A stretch of DNA of 64,000 bases from Heloderma charlesbogerti (taxonomy: Eukaryota; Chordata; Lepidosauria; Squamata; Helodermatidae): positions 2,542,001 through 2,606,000 of the forward strand of contig JANEZZ010001570.1 in the NCBI GenBank assembly GCA_026122225.1. Direction: 5' to 3'. Positions 22,905 to 33,871 of the stretch are shown here, one piece after another. Each line of letters opens with the position of its first letter. Within the stretch, counting starts at the first letter, position 1. The notes under the pieces are model-generated. The model saw nothing but the letters and a program-made list of their open reading frames with translations, had not been told where the DNA came from and searched no databases. A program made the position numbers and the translations under genes.

Positions 22905-23855
22905 CCCTATCTATTTATTTATTTATTTATTTATTTATTTTATTAATTGCCCATCTGGCTGGTCACTCAGCCACTCTGGGCGATGTACAACAAGAACAAT
23001 TTAAAACAATAAAATACTACATTAAAAACATCACATTTCTAAAAATACCCTAACCCACCCCAAATGCCTGCCTGCACAACTATGTTTTCAGGGCATAGCG
23101 GAAGCTCATTAAAGAGGGGACATGGCAGAGTTCCCTGGGGAGGGAGTTCCACAGAGTGGGGGCCACCACAGAGAAGGCCCTCTCCCTTGTCCTCACCAGC
23201 CTAGCTGTCCTGGCTGAAGGGACAGAGAGAAGGCCATCTGAGGCTGATCTTGTTGAGCGGCCTGTCTGGTGTTGCTGGAGGCATTCCTTGACATAGGCTG
23301 GGCTGGAACCATATAGAGTTTTAAAGGTCAAAACCAATACCTTGAATTTGGCCCGGAAAACAACTGGTAACCAGTGCAACTCCTTCAGCACTGGAGTGAT
23401 GTGATCTCGCCAGCGGCTGCCTTTAATTAGGTGAGCCGCCGTGTTCTGTACCAGCTGCATCTTCCGAACCATCTTCAAGGGTAACCCTATGTAGAGCACA
23501 TTACAGTAGTCTAGACGAGAGGAGACCAAGGCATGTACTACCGATGGGAGCAGATAGTCGGGAAGGTAGTACATGACCTGGTAAACAACATCAGGGAGAG
23601 GATGGAACCCTGTGGCACCCCACAACTGAGCGGCCACGGGTCCAAAACCTCCTCTCCCAGTGCTACCCTCTGGTACCTGCCAGAAAGGAAGGACTGGAAC
23701 CACCACAATACAGTGTCTCCAATGCCCAAACCCTCCAGGTGGTCCAGGAGGATACCATGGTCAATGGTATCAAAAGCCCTTGAGAGATCGAGGAGAACAA
23801 GGAAGGAGCATTCACCCCTATCCAGAGCCCTAACTCTGGATATGTCCTAACATAC
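22905..23855 (-). mobile_element. L2-like LINE, 5'-truncated, antisense
   Basis: The 3' end on the minus strand is 'cgcccagagtggctgagtga' then 'gatgggcaattaata' and (TAAA)n at 22,909-22,940, the usual L2-like tail. Upstream the minus strand encodes 'CGVPQGSILSLMLF' (about 23,590-23,640) and, in another frame (23,080-23,706), the L2 C-terminal region with 'SSRLDYCNVLY', 'LKELHWLPV' and 'APTLWNSLPRELC'. The segment between GVPQG and the C-terminal region, which should hold the Y/F-A-D-D active site, is missing. It is a dead copy. Confidence 0.82.
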
Positions 23856-23859
23856 ATAT

Positions 23860-26115
23860 TTTGATGTAGCTTTCCCTAATATACACATTTTTTGTATGCA
23901 ACTTTACCTAAAATGCTTGTTTTTGTATGCACTTTTGAGCAGAGAACTGCACTGCAAAATTGGGAGAAGTGTGGAATCCCCATATAAGGGAAATGTTTGG
24001 TTTGCTCATAAATACAGGTCAAGTGAAATCCTCCAGCATCCCTAATTATGGGTGTATAATTTCTTAATTGAATCCAAGTCACCAGTCTGTTTGTCCATGG
24101 CACTTTTGAGCTTTTATAGATCTGGTTCCAAGCAAAATGGTAGAACTTGAAGAAGGCCTAGCATTTCAGGAGGTTAAGAGGCTACAGCACATCAAGGCCC
24201 AAGTTCAGATGCAGACATAGCTGTAGCTGATTATGTTGAGATGTACTTATTTCTGGCAATGCATAAATATACACCATAAAATAGTGAACTTAACATTGGG
24301 GCCAATTATCTGAGTTAACATTAGAATTCTACATTCAGTCCATTTCTTCCTCTAGATTTGCTTCCAAGGAAAGTTAAACTCAAGTTCCTATACAGGTAGA
24401 GATGCAGATATGGATCAAAATGGATCTGAGTATCAATAAATAACCAATCCCTCTTGGCTGCTTTTATGGTAGGTCACTTTAGCTTTATTTCCATATGATT
24501 AATAACAACAGAACAGGCTGTTACAAGGGGCAAAAGGAGGGTCAGCCAAAGTTAGTTTTGATTACAGCAATCATGGCTTTTTTTTGGTGATATTATGCAT
24601 ATTTGGGTAGTTTAAGTGGCATGACCCTAATGCTTCCTATCTGTAAAGGAGAAATAGCACTGTAAGGTCCAGGGTTATCCTTCCAGGAAAATAAGAAGAG
24701 TTGCCTAAAGTCCTGTGCTTAACACTTGCTAATGAGAAAGTGCTATGATAAAGCTTTAAACTGGGCAAATTAATGCCACCATTATTGAGAGAATTTGCAT
24801 TTTTATAACCTACTCTAGGCTTAATATTAGTTCTCCAAATAACAAATTGCTAAAGATAGCATCTATTGTATCAAAGTGTTTTTGAAGTTTTTTTTCTAGG
24901 ATTGGAATTGGTAGTTGCTTTACAATGTGAATACATCAAGGATTAACATTTATTGTGAATGTTTTATCTTGCTTCATAAACTCATTTTTAAAGATCTCCA
25001 TCTGTTCAGTTCAACTGAAATATTTTCAAAGCATTAATCTAGATTAATTCTTACTTCCTCTTTAATGTGTCTAGAAATTAAGAGAGAGCAGGACAGTCTT
25101 ATGGCCTGGCCTAAGATGCATGCTGCTACACTGGAATTTACACTGATGTAACTAGTCAGTAACCTATCCTCTCCCAGGAACAATGTTGAGCGTAGAATAA
25201 TAATAGTAAAAGGAGAGTTAACAGACTAGTGAAAACGACCACTCCCACAAAGCCCCTGCCAGCACCACCCACCAATTGCACTGTTGCTTTTGATGACACC
25301 CTACCTTGCCCCTGTACCGAAGGCACCAATCAGCTAGCAGCAATATTTGGAATGCTTTGATGATATCACTTAACCCACTCTATAACCTTCACATACTCAA
25401 TGCATTACACTACCAGAAAAAGTTTCTCCATTAGCACACAGACTGGTTTCCAGCCCTGGTTTGCAAGGTAAGCAAAAACCAATAGTTTGCCAATTCAGAT
25501 GCAACATCATGGTTTGCCTCAAATTACCATACACAAGGGGTGGTGAGAATGGAAGAAAGAAGAGTAGGAGGAAGCAGAAGTGTGCAAGCCCATGGCTTGG
25601 GCACGTAACATCTGCGTGCTGAATCACTTCTATGTTTATAATCAGGACAGTCATGTCCTTTGTGCCAGTGATAGTATGTGTACATGTGGAGATGGTGAGG
25701 AAGCTGGATGCACTGCCCACCACTTCTGCATGGAAACGGGGAATGAAGGTGGATCTCCAGCCCTTCTCAGAAGGTGAGTTGCTTCCTGACAGAGTCAGGG
25801 GACAGGGCTCTGCCAGGCTGAATGTTTCTGGCTCCACACCAGGAGAATTGGTTACAAACACCCATTAAACGCAGGCCAATGACATCATTGGTCTGCTTCT
25901 TCACTGGGCACTGCTAGCCTTGGCCAACTTCCTGTCTCTGATTCTGCAAGGGAACATCCTCAATTAAGAGTAGGGGCCCTTTGTGGCAACAGTCGGGCAG
26001 TGCATACACACACATGCACACCTGCAAACCTGCTTGCTAGTATCACCACTGCTCTGTGCTTGAAAAGGTAACTTTTCTACTAGCTGGATATTGTGGCTGC
26101 TTCCCAGTACTTCTC
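23860..26115. other. Mostly non-coding; worn hAT-like AT-rich repeat at start
   Basis: 23,860-24,050 ('tttttgtatgca', 'gagaactgcactgcaaaatt', ending near 'gcatccctaattatgg') matches the type of element at 27,783-28,199, but its left end is lost against the L2 copy. No other repeat or gene is recognised. The 154-codon minus-strand frame at 25,397-25,861 has no recognisable domain. Confidence 0.45.
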
Positions 26116-26120
26116 CTGGT

Positions 26121-26607
26121 TAGGGATAGGCAAATCTGCCAGATTCACTTTCTGCTGCATTCAAATTTTTTATATCTCAAGTTCTTTGTCTCCCACATTT
26201 GAAGGACTTTGCCAATGTTGGAAAATCCTTATCAAAAATGAACTGCAAAGACATTCCCACTCATCTGCATCAAGTGAATTCAATAGATACAGCTACTCCC
26301 AGCATGGAGGTGAGCAAGTGGTACTTGCCTGCCATGTAGCTGCTGAAGATGAGGGCAGAACAAAGAGATGGCAACCACCACAACCCTAATTAAGCACTAT
26401 CATGGTTGAATACACAGGGACTCAAACCCAGACTTTCAAGACTTATGCACCCAAACCCTGGGCCTTCATTCTTGTTTCTCCCATATTCGTTTAACATAAT
26501 AATAAAAATCTTTAGTTCTTTTTGTCTCACATATGGAGAACTTTGCATATTTTGGTAAAGACATATCTTATCAAACTGAACTGTAACAAATTTCTCATCC
26601 ATCCCTA
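26121..26607. mobile_element. hAT-like MITE, AT-rich type
   Basis: Ends TAGGGATAGG and CATCCCTA. Matched subterminal phrases 'gttctttgtctcccacattt' and 'gttctttttgtctcacatat' lie near 26,180 and 26,515 in direct orientation, suggesting a composite of two related elements. The flanking octamers do not match, in keeping with a composite or rearranged origin. Confidence 0.5.
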
Positions 26608-26689
26608 TCTGGCATAAGGGAATAGGGTTTCTTCTGAAAATCCAAGGAGGGTTTTTCCCCAAGCAAATAAGAGTGAGACTAAATGTTGG

Positions 26690-27025
26690 GGTAAAAACAT
26701 ATAGTGCTAGCTTTTCCTACTTTCCTGTAAGTGCACATGGCCCTGATTTGGACTGGAATCATGCCACTCTGGGAGGGGGGAGTTAAACCTCCTCCAGCTT
26801 CTTTAAAAAAAAAAAAAAAATTCCATCTACCCAACCCACGCAGGGGAGTTTTAAAAAGAAAAAGTCTCCATTAACTCAGATGGAGATCTTTTTCTTTCTT
26901 TAACCCCACACTGGGCAGGGGGGGAGGAAGAATTTCACCCCCAAAAATGGTTGGAGAAAAGGTCTAACCCCTCCCCCTTTCTGGAGCACTGTGGTCCCAA
27001 TTCAAATCAGAACCTCACATGCTTA
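26690..27025. repeat. Foldback element with inverted arms
   Basis: Left 'gatttggactggaatc...agttaaacctcctcc' and right 'ggtctaacccctccccc...cccaattcaaatcag' are imperfect inverses, with inner inverted arms 'aaaagaaaaagtctccatt' and 'gatggagatctttttcttt'. A related, shorter palindrome lies at 32,660-32,830. Confidence 0.5.
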
Positions 27026-27029
27026 AAGG

Positions 27030-27774
27030 AGAGTACTCCCCCGTTCGTCCTTACCCAAACATTTACTTTGGCCCTAAGTACCATACAGCCATAGGCAGAA
27101 ATGTAAGTCTGTTTAATCAAGTCTATAGAGGTGATGCAAGGGCTGACTGCCATGCTATACTTCTCATTAAATGTTTATGCATGCTCTTCTGTACATCCCT
27201 GCATTTATTATGCTGCACATCTTATAATAAGGCTGTTGTGCTAAGAGTGCTTCCCTGATGACCAGCCACACTTTGGCTATCCCTCATGTCTACGGAGCAT
27301 TTGCTTTAGGAATGAATCTGTGAAGTCTGCCTAGGCTTCCTAAGATCTATGTTTATGCTTCCCTAGGCTTCTGCATAATAACAATCTGCCACATTGTAAC
27401 TGTAGCCTCCAGTATGAATTATGCATCAGTGACTGTCAGCAATAACCAGGCAAAAAAACATTTCCTTGATATTTAAAGAGCAACAAAAGGGCTGTAAGGG
27501 TAAGGTTAGGAGGTTATTTAAGACAGGTTCAAGCAAAAATTGTCGAAAGCAGAAACAATGCCATTCTAGTCAACGTATCAGAAAGCAGAAAATTCCAGTA
27601 TTTCTTTTCAAGCCAACAAATACCTGGTGCATACAATCACCTCAGCCTTTGGTATCTGCAGGAAAGAAACATCTCATGTGGACATTCAGCCTGTGACTCA
27701 GAGAGGCTTGCCAAAAGCTAGTTTGGGCTGGATTTAGTCCAAGGTGAATGGCATACTGTTGACCAACTTGACAG
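27030..27774. other. Non-coding sequence
   Basis: No gene or repeat recognised. Confidence 0.5.
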
Positions 27775-27782
27775 GCATTAAT

Positions 27783-28199
27783 TAGGGTTGGATCAATCTT
27801 TCAGTTTTGGTTTTGTCTCAGTTTCTCATTTTTCTAGTCTGAAGCTCAGTTCATCTAGAAGTTAGAACTCTGAAAATTTCTCTAGTCTTAAGTTGCATCC
27901 ATCTTGAACTTTTAAGATTTTTTTTAAAGGTTTCATGAGACTTCATAAGCATTTTTGTGCATATTTCTCCTAATACACACTTTTTTTTGCAACCGATTTT
28001 CCTAATACATTTTTAATGTGATTTCCCCAAATATAGGCATGTTTGTATGCATTTTTTTGATTGGAGAACTCCATTACAAAATTTGAAGAACTGCGAATTC
28101 TTTTTAAAAAAGAGAGTTTCAGTTCACATAGTGGTTCGAAAGTGTGAAATTAGCTAAGTTTGCATTAAAATGGTTATGAATATTTTTTCCCCATTTCTA
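27783..28199. mobile_element. hAT-like MITE, AT-rich type
   Basis: Ends TAGGGTTGG and CCATTTCTA. The flanks GCATTAAT (27,775-27,782) and ACACTGAT (28,200-28,207) differ only by three transitions, as an old 8-bp TSD would. The interior ('gcatttttgtgcat', 'gagaactccattacaaaattt') is shared with 23,880-24,030. Confidence 0.55.
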
Positions 28200-28207
28200 A
28201 CACTGAT

Positions 28208-29253
28208 GAGCTAGAAATCAGCATGAGCTGACATTTTTCCCACAGCTGCCAGGAGCCAAGATGGTTTCTTATGGCAGTTTCTTATTGAATCAGTCATAAG
28301 AAACATGTCACCCAATGGCCACCTCCATATTTTACCCCACTTTCCATGTTTTATAAAAGAAGCATGGAGATAGTGTTGTTTCTCCTTGACCACAGAGAAA
28401 TGATTTTCCTTTAGGAAACCTGACACTGACACAGTACTTTGAGAATGGGACTGTATTTCTGTTCAATACACTGTTACATAAACAAGTATTACTCTGTAGT
28501 GGCTGGCTTGGCTTGTTTATGTTTCAGTCACCTGGAGCAATGTGTACATTCTACCTATTATCTCTTTGGCATTTCCTGTGTGGGTTGATTTGTGGATGGG
28601 GAGTTGTGGATGGCTGGTCTTTCTGCCAATCAGGGAACTGGACTAATAGCTTTTTTTGTCCCCTTTATTGATTCTAAGCACAGATGCCAATGCTACCTAT
28701 ACATTCCTCAACATTCTTTGATTTCTATAGAATATACCTCCACTTTTGATTACTATCCTATTCTGATGCCTGTACATTAGACTGTGTTTCTGAAACTGGA
28801 TCTATACAGGATGGATGATTATTGATCACTCAGTGAAGAGGCATTGTTTGTTTTCTTTTAAAATGTGGTTTAATATCTTGTTTCACCCTTGTTATTAACA
28901 GCCAAAGGAAAAATGTTCCACTGCATCGCTGACCACTACAGCTTACACTGCCACAGAATTTTTGTTGAAAACTGAAAATAAGTGTTGGTGGCATCTATGT
29001 ATGACATTAAAATCCCAAGACGATGATGTGACTGTTTGGATGGTATAAGGGTGGACCTTTAACTAACAAACAAAATTTGTGCTCCAGGACATAAAGGAGA
29101 GAGGAGACCCACATTTATCACAATGGCAGCTCAATTTGCTCTTTTCATCCCTTTTACCTAAGGCTTAATTGTCCCAGAGCTACTGCTGAATTAAGGATTT
29201 GCCTCACAGGTTTTCCCCGCTCTCTGCCCTGGTCTTAGTCATCAAAAAGCAGA
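28208..29253. other. Non-coding sequence
   Basis: No gene or repeat recognised. Confidence 0.5.
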
Positions 29254-29261
29254 GAAGCAAC

Positions 29262-29653
29262 TAGGGATGTCAGAGAAAACCATTTGGGGATGGAGTTTGA
29301 TGAGTGTTCCTAGGTTCGGCCTCCTGGACTTTGTTCTGGTTCCTGCTCAATCTTCAGTGAGTCAGGCCAGTTTGCAGATTTTTCAGGTATCTTGCACTTT
29401 TTTTTTTTCCCCTGTGGGTTCCACAATTTGTGCAACGTTGAACAATTTGCGCAAATTATGACCGAATTTGTGCAAATTTGGCTGTAATTTGCCCAACTTG
29501 CTTAGACATTTGTGTAAATTGCAGAACGTGTCAAAAGAAATTGCACAAAAATGTTCCTAGAGTTTGGACAAAAGCTCACAGCTCAGCTTGCAAATGCAAA
29601 TCACTCCCATCAAGTAAAAAAAGAACCAGATTTCCCAGCAGCAGACATCCCTG
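29262..29653. mobile_element. hAT-like MITE with perfect TSD
   Basis: Ends TAGGGATGTCAGAGAAA and CATCCCTG; perfect 8-bp TSD GAAGCAAC at 29,254-29,261 and 29,654-29,661. The middle has repeated 'aatttgcgcaaatt'-like inverse phrases around 29,440-29,480. It shares terminal sequence with MITE G and with the element starting at 43,999 but has a different body. Confidence 0.82.
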
Positions 29654-29756
29654 GAAGCAACATCTTTTACAGAAGCCTTGGATTTCCGATGTGCAGATAT
29701 TAAGGGCCCTGGGCTTGCTTGGTGCTCTCATTAAGCCTTAACTTAGGCTTAATGAG

Positions 29757-29808
29757 TAAGGAGAAATCAAGGCCTTTGAATAAGGAGAAATCAAGGCCTT
29801 TGAATAAA
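29757..29808. repeat. Tandem duplication, ~25-bp unit x2
   Basis: 'taaggagaaatcaaggcctt' with 'tgaa' occurs twice in direct succession. Confidence 0.9.
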
Positions 29809-29867
29809 ACATAATATTTGATATGGAAAGAGAGTGCAGAACCTGTATTTTAAGACACAGTTTGGGT

Positions 29868-30190
29868 TGCATCCAGCATTGTCCTTCTCTTCATGGAAGG
29901 ACATTTGATCTAGCAAAGGCCTCTGCTAATGGGAGAAGGGGGGAGGTGATTTTCACTAATTCCTCTTTTCAGCCCCTCATGCCACTGTCCTCGCTGTTCC
30001 AGAGAATCTCCTAAACCTCTGGAACAGATTGTCAGGGGATACAAGGGGATGCAAGAGGCAAAGGGAATTGACAAAAAAAATGCCTCTTCTCCCCAGTTCT
30101 GTTAGTGGAGGTCTCTGCTAGATCAAAACCCCTTGCATGAACAGAAGGACTCCTTCCATTTGTGGAAGGGAATGTTGGATACAACCCTTG
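29868..30190. repeat. Foldback element, long imperfect inverted repeat
   Basis: The left arm 'gggttgcatccagcattgtc...ggaaggacatttgatctagc' is inverse to the right arm '...agatcaaaacccc...ggaatgttggatacaaccc'. A central hairpin pairs 'ctgttccagag' with 'ctctggaacag' near 29,995-30,030. No coding potential. Confidence 0.65.
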
Positions 30191-30387
30191 CCCCCCCCCC
30201 AAGCTGCTTTGTTCTCTGTTAAGATGCAATCTAAGTTAGGGCACAATATAAGTCCCATGCAGCATTTGCCCACTCGCATGTAGGCCAAAAGTTTGTAGGG
30301 GGACATGTGTACATGCCTAAACCCCACTCCCAATGTCCCACATGCCTGGCTTCCAGGTAGACTTTCATGCATTGAGTGTGGACGTCT

Positions 30388-30508
30388 ATATAGGGCTCTG
30401 TAACGCTTTTACAGAGATTCCATGATTGTGAACCCTGCCTTATCAGGGTTTCACATCATGGAATCTGTGTAAGCGCATCCAGCTAAATGCCCTTACAAAG
30501 CCCTATAC
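30388..30508. repeat. Small foldback MITE
   Basis: Near-perfect inverse arms. 'atagggctctgtaa' pairs with 'ttacaaagccctat', and 'acagagattccatgat' pairs with 'atcatggaatctgtgt', meeting at 'gaaccctgccttatcagggtttc'. About 120 bp. Confidence 0.75.
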
Positions 30509-30509
30509 T

Positions 30510-31190
30510 GATTTTTGTGCTCAGTGCACAGAAGTCTGACTGACAGCATTAGGAGTAAAGTTTAAGTGCACACTCATGTCCCCCTAGACATCTTTGCCCA
30601 ACACACTAGTAGGCAAACACCTGCACAGAACTATAAACTCTTCCTTATCCATTGGCTTTGCACACCTCATGGAACTGCACACCTCTATGACTTTCAGTAC
30701 CTCTAGGAATTTAGGGATCAACTGACTTGGCACTGGAAGTGATCAGCTCAGGCTAGGCCTATTTTTGCCTTTCTTTATTTCAAAATGAATCATCTATTCA
30801 TTAGCTTTCATCTTTGCTTTGCCCACTTTTTCTCTCTTTCCACACCACCATCCAACCTAAAGGACCTTTGACCCGCCCTTCATCTTTTGTCCTTTCTTTC
30901 TTTTAAAATTATATGTTATCCCAAAGAATACTGAAGTCATTGTTCACTGCTATCCCATAACTAGCTTTCCCTCCCTCTGGGATAGGGATATTTCCAGCTT
31001 ACAGCCAAACACATTAAAGCGTAGTCATACAATCATTTTGCTGGATGGATTTTTTCCCCCCCCCAAGAAAAAGTGCTCATACTGTTGGAATCCTGTGGGA
31101 AGCTAGAATCAGTTGGAGAGAAGCACGCTCATCCTTGTCAGCTATTTGCGTGCTCATAATTTCCTTTCCCATGTTGGTTTAGCCACAATG
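30510..31190. other. Non-coding sequence
   Basis: No gene or repeat recognised. Confidence 0.5.
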
Positions 31191-31195
31191 AGAGT

Positions 31196-31257
<62 letters not shown>

Positions 31258-31258
31258 G
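31196..31258. repeat. (GT)n(GA)n microsatellite
   Basis: About 19 GT units followed by about 11 GA units. Confidence 0.97.
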
Positions 31259-31664
31259 TGTAAGAGCCATGCAAAAATTGTACATTATATCTCAAATGAT
31301 TTTACTTGGAGACTTGGTAACTTTAATACTTCTAAATCTTTTCAAATTGCTCAATTGCTTTTGAGATTCATAGACTTCTTATTCCTTACTGCTGTAAAGT
31401 GTCCACTGGAGAGAGCAAGCATCTATAACTTCTGTGCTGCGCTTATTTCACTTCCATGCTATCTGATGGAATTGATTACATCTATCTTGTATGCAGACAC
31501 TGTGAGAATGTGGAAGAGAGATTAGGTTCCTTCCAACACATTAAAGTGAACACACCCTCCTGAAAAGTATTATCCATGAGGAGGTATGGCATATCAAGAA
31601 AAGAAAGGGGGTGAACAGAGATAGGGTTATTCAGCAAGCACACATGCACATAGAATTAGATCGT

Positions 31665-32235
31665 ATTTAATTAATACATTTATATCCCACCATTCCACTA
31701 AAGAGAGTGCTCAAGGCAGCTAACAATACTAAAAGACAGATAAATTGTTGCTTAATTAAAACAGAACCACACTAAAATACAAAAGCCCATTAAAAAGTGA
31801 AAACACATCACTTAAAAAGAAATAAGACATAAACTGCACCTACCAGTTTACAAAAAACAAACAAACCGGCACACACTCGTCCCTCTTGACAGGAAGTTCC
31901 AGAGCCTGGGAGCAGCCACAAAGAAGGCTCTCTCCTGTCTTCCTGCCAAATGTACCTTCGACAGTGGTGGGACAGAGAGACAGTCTTCTTCAAAGGATCT
32001 TAAAACCTTTGGGAGAATGTGTTCTTTTTCAGCCTGCTTTCAAGACATGCAGGGTTGGTAAGTCACAATCCACACTTTGAATTCTGCCCAAAAATGGACC
32101 AGCAGCCAGTGAAGTTGTTGTGACAAGTGAGTCACGTGCTCCCTGTAACCAGCCCCGATCAATAGACCAGCCACATGGTTCTGGATCAGCTGAAGATTTT
32201 CAAAGGCAGCGCACAATATTTTGAATCTGCATATA
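31665..32235 (-). repeat. L2-like LINE 3' region, antisense
   Basis: Begins 'taatacatttatatcccacc' and continues 'gcaggcagctaacaata'-like tail sequence. 31,890-31,990 is the antisense of the worn C-terminal coding region; the minus strand reads a phrase like 'ERAFFVAAPRLWNFL' near there, as in the copy at 23.1 kb. It continues to 'ctgatccagaaccat' near 32,185. No intact frame. Confidence 0.6.
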
Positions 32236-32479
32236 TGTTAGGTGCATTCAATATTGTCACATTTATCCTAATGCTTTAAGCTTTTAATGCCATTGTGCTG
32301 TTACATTTATAGAGTGCAATACTTACTTTTCCTGTCTTCATTAGCTCCTTTCCTATCTGTTAACCCCATTGAAATGAATGGGGTAGTTCCACAAACATAA
32401 CTTTGAATGGAGGTAACAGGTGTTCATACTCGATTTGGAATGTTAGAATGCCTCCTCCTCATCTCTATTTGTCGTTTAT

Positions 32480-32600
32480 TCAGAGGTGTTCACCAGCTAG
32501 CCCTTTATCTATTTCATTACATTTATGTCCTGCCTTTCCTTCAAAGTTTTCCCCTGCTCCATTTATCCCCACAACAACACTATGATGGCCAGAATAAAGG
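32480..32600 (-). repeat. LINE tail fragment
   Basis: 'tttcattacatttatgtcctgc' through 'tttatccccacaacaacactatg' is a common LINE/SINE 3' tail type in reverse. Only a short piece is present. Confidence 0.4.
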
Positions 32601-32649
32601 TTCTGCTAATCATGTAAAGTGTAGCTATGCGTGATAGTTTTCCTTACTC

Positions 32650-32840
32650 TTGTGTAAGTGTGTGTGGCTCCAATTCAGATCGGGACCACAAACCTAGGAG
32701 AGGGGTGTTAAACCTTCGCCCCACCCATTTATCCCCAGAAATTTCTCCTGTGGGAGTGGGGTTTAAAAACGGGGGGAGGGACTCCATTGGAAGGTTTAAC
32801 ACACCCTTCTCAGAAGATCTGAACCCAGGTCTGTCCAACA
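32650..32840. repeat. Foldback repeat related to 26.7-27.0 kb
   Basis: The arms 'aattcagatcgggacc...gagaggggtgttaaacctt' and 'aaggtttaacacacccttctc...agatctgaaccc' pair. The end sequence resembles that of 26,690-27,025. Confidence 0.55.
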
Positions 32841-32844
32841 TAGG

Positions 32845-33357
32845 CGCGTGCAGCACATTTCATTAGGGTGTGCAACCAGGGAAATTTATTTTTTTATTTT
32901 TTTAAAGGCAAACATTTATTGAACACTCAGTCACGAGGGACATTATTTTTATTCATCAAACAAACTAAAGAAACTAAAACTTAACTAAACTTTTTTTTAA
33001 AGAAAACAACTAACAACTAAACTTTACTTAAAAATACAAACTTAAAAAATGAGACGCAAAATACTAATTTTTTTGCGACTGCTTATATAGGTCAAAGAAT
33101 TTTCTAGAATAGTAGTCGGAGGGAGAGGGGAGGACCAATGGTAATGTGGCACTGCAGTAGTGGGGACCCATGCTGTGAGCGAACGCGGGCTTCCTATACA
33201 TTTCTACAACATCTACATTATGCAGTTCAGTGCTTATCGCATAACACAACAACCTATTCTTTGAAACAAAAAGAGTATATCATGCAATTAAATTAAAACA
33301 CAAAGCCACCTTTTTTCTTCTTCTTCTTTAGACATTAGGATGTGCCTGGGCACACCT
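32845..33357. other. AT-rich repeat-like block
   Basis: 'cattagggtgtgc' near 32,862 and 'cattaggatgtgc' near 33,333 occur in direct orientation about 470 bp apart, with AT-rich filler and a TTC run between. Probably an unclassified element; no coding sequence. Confidence 0.35.
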
Positions 33358-33370
33358 GGCACACCCTGTG

Positions 33371-33735
33371 TTGTTGTTCAGTCGTTCAATCGTGTCCAAC
33401 TCTTCATGACCCCATGGACCATAGCACGCCAGGCCTTCCTGTCCTGCGCTCTCTCCCAGAGCGTGCTCAAGTCCATATTCATTGCATCGGTGATGCTATC
33501 CAGCTATCTCATCCTCTGCCGTCCTCTTCTCCTTTTGCCTTCAAACTTTCCCAGCATCAGGGTCTTTTCCAGAGAGTTTTCCCTTCGCATTAGGTGGCCA
33601 AAATATTTGAGCTTCAGCTTCAGTATTTGTCCTTCCAAGGAGCAGTCAGGGTTGATTTCCTTTGGGATGGACTGATTTGACCTCCTTGCAGTCCAGGGGA
33701 CTCGTAAGAGTCTTCTCCAGCACCACAGTTTGAAA
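33371..33735 (-). mobile_element. RTE-BovB LINE 3' fragment with TSD
   Basis: On the minus strand the frame ending near 33,380 encodes the BovB C-terminal landmarks 'YFGHLMRR', 'SLEKTLMLGK' and 'GKRRRGRQRMRW'. On the plus strand the end reads 'gtgttgttgttcagtcgttc', the inverse of the BovB 3' end. Flanks 'ggcacaccctgt' (33,358-33,369) and 'ggcacaccttgt' (33,736-33,747) are an 11/12 TSD, so this is a complete 5'-truncated insertion. BovB is known for patchy horizontal transfer between squamates and ruminants. A stop/frameshift separates 33,505 from the terminal part; it is not active. Confidence 0.88.
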
Positions 33736-33747
33736 GGCACACCTTGT

Positions 33748-33863
33748 ACACACACCTATACTCCCCAGTCCTATGCTCATTGGCTTTAGAGCCATTGGCA
33801 TCCATCCCTGATATACCAATGTCTAGGTATGTGTGTTATTTAAATGTGTCTTCATAATCTCAA
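33748..33863. other. Short unique spacer
   Basis: Nothing recognised between the BovB fragment and MITE B. Confidence 0.5.
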
Positions 33864-33871
33864 CTACAGTT

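Noticed and set aside
25397..25861. 154-codon minus-strand frame as a host gene
   Set aside because: No recognisable domain, no second exon or splice context, and the amino-acid order looks random; left unassigned.
33371..33735. Ruminant contamination, because of the cattle-like BovB sequence
   Set aside because: BovB is native to squamates, the fragment has its own TSD in local sequence, and the rest of the window carries squamate-type repeats.
33513..33736. BovB reverse transcriptase tail as a live coding gene
   Set aside because: It is only the last part of the protein, 5'-truncated and interrupted before the natural stop.
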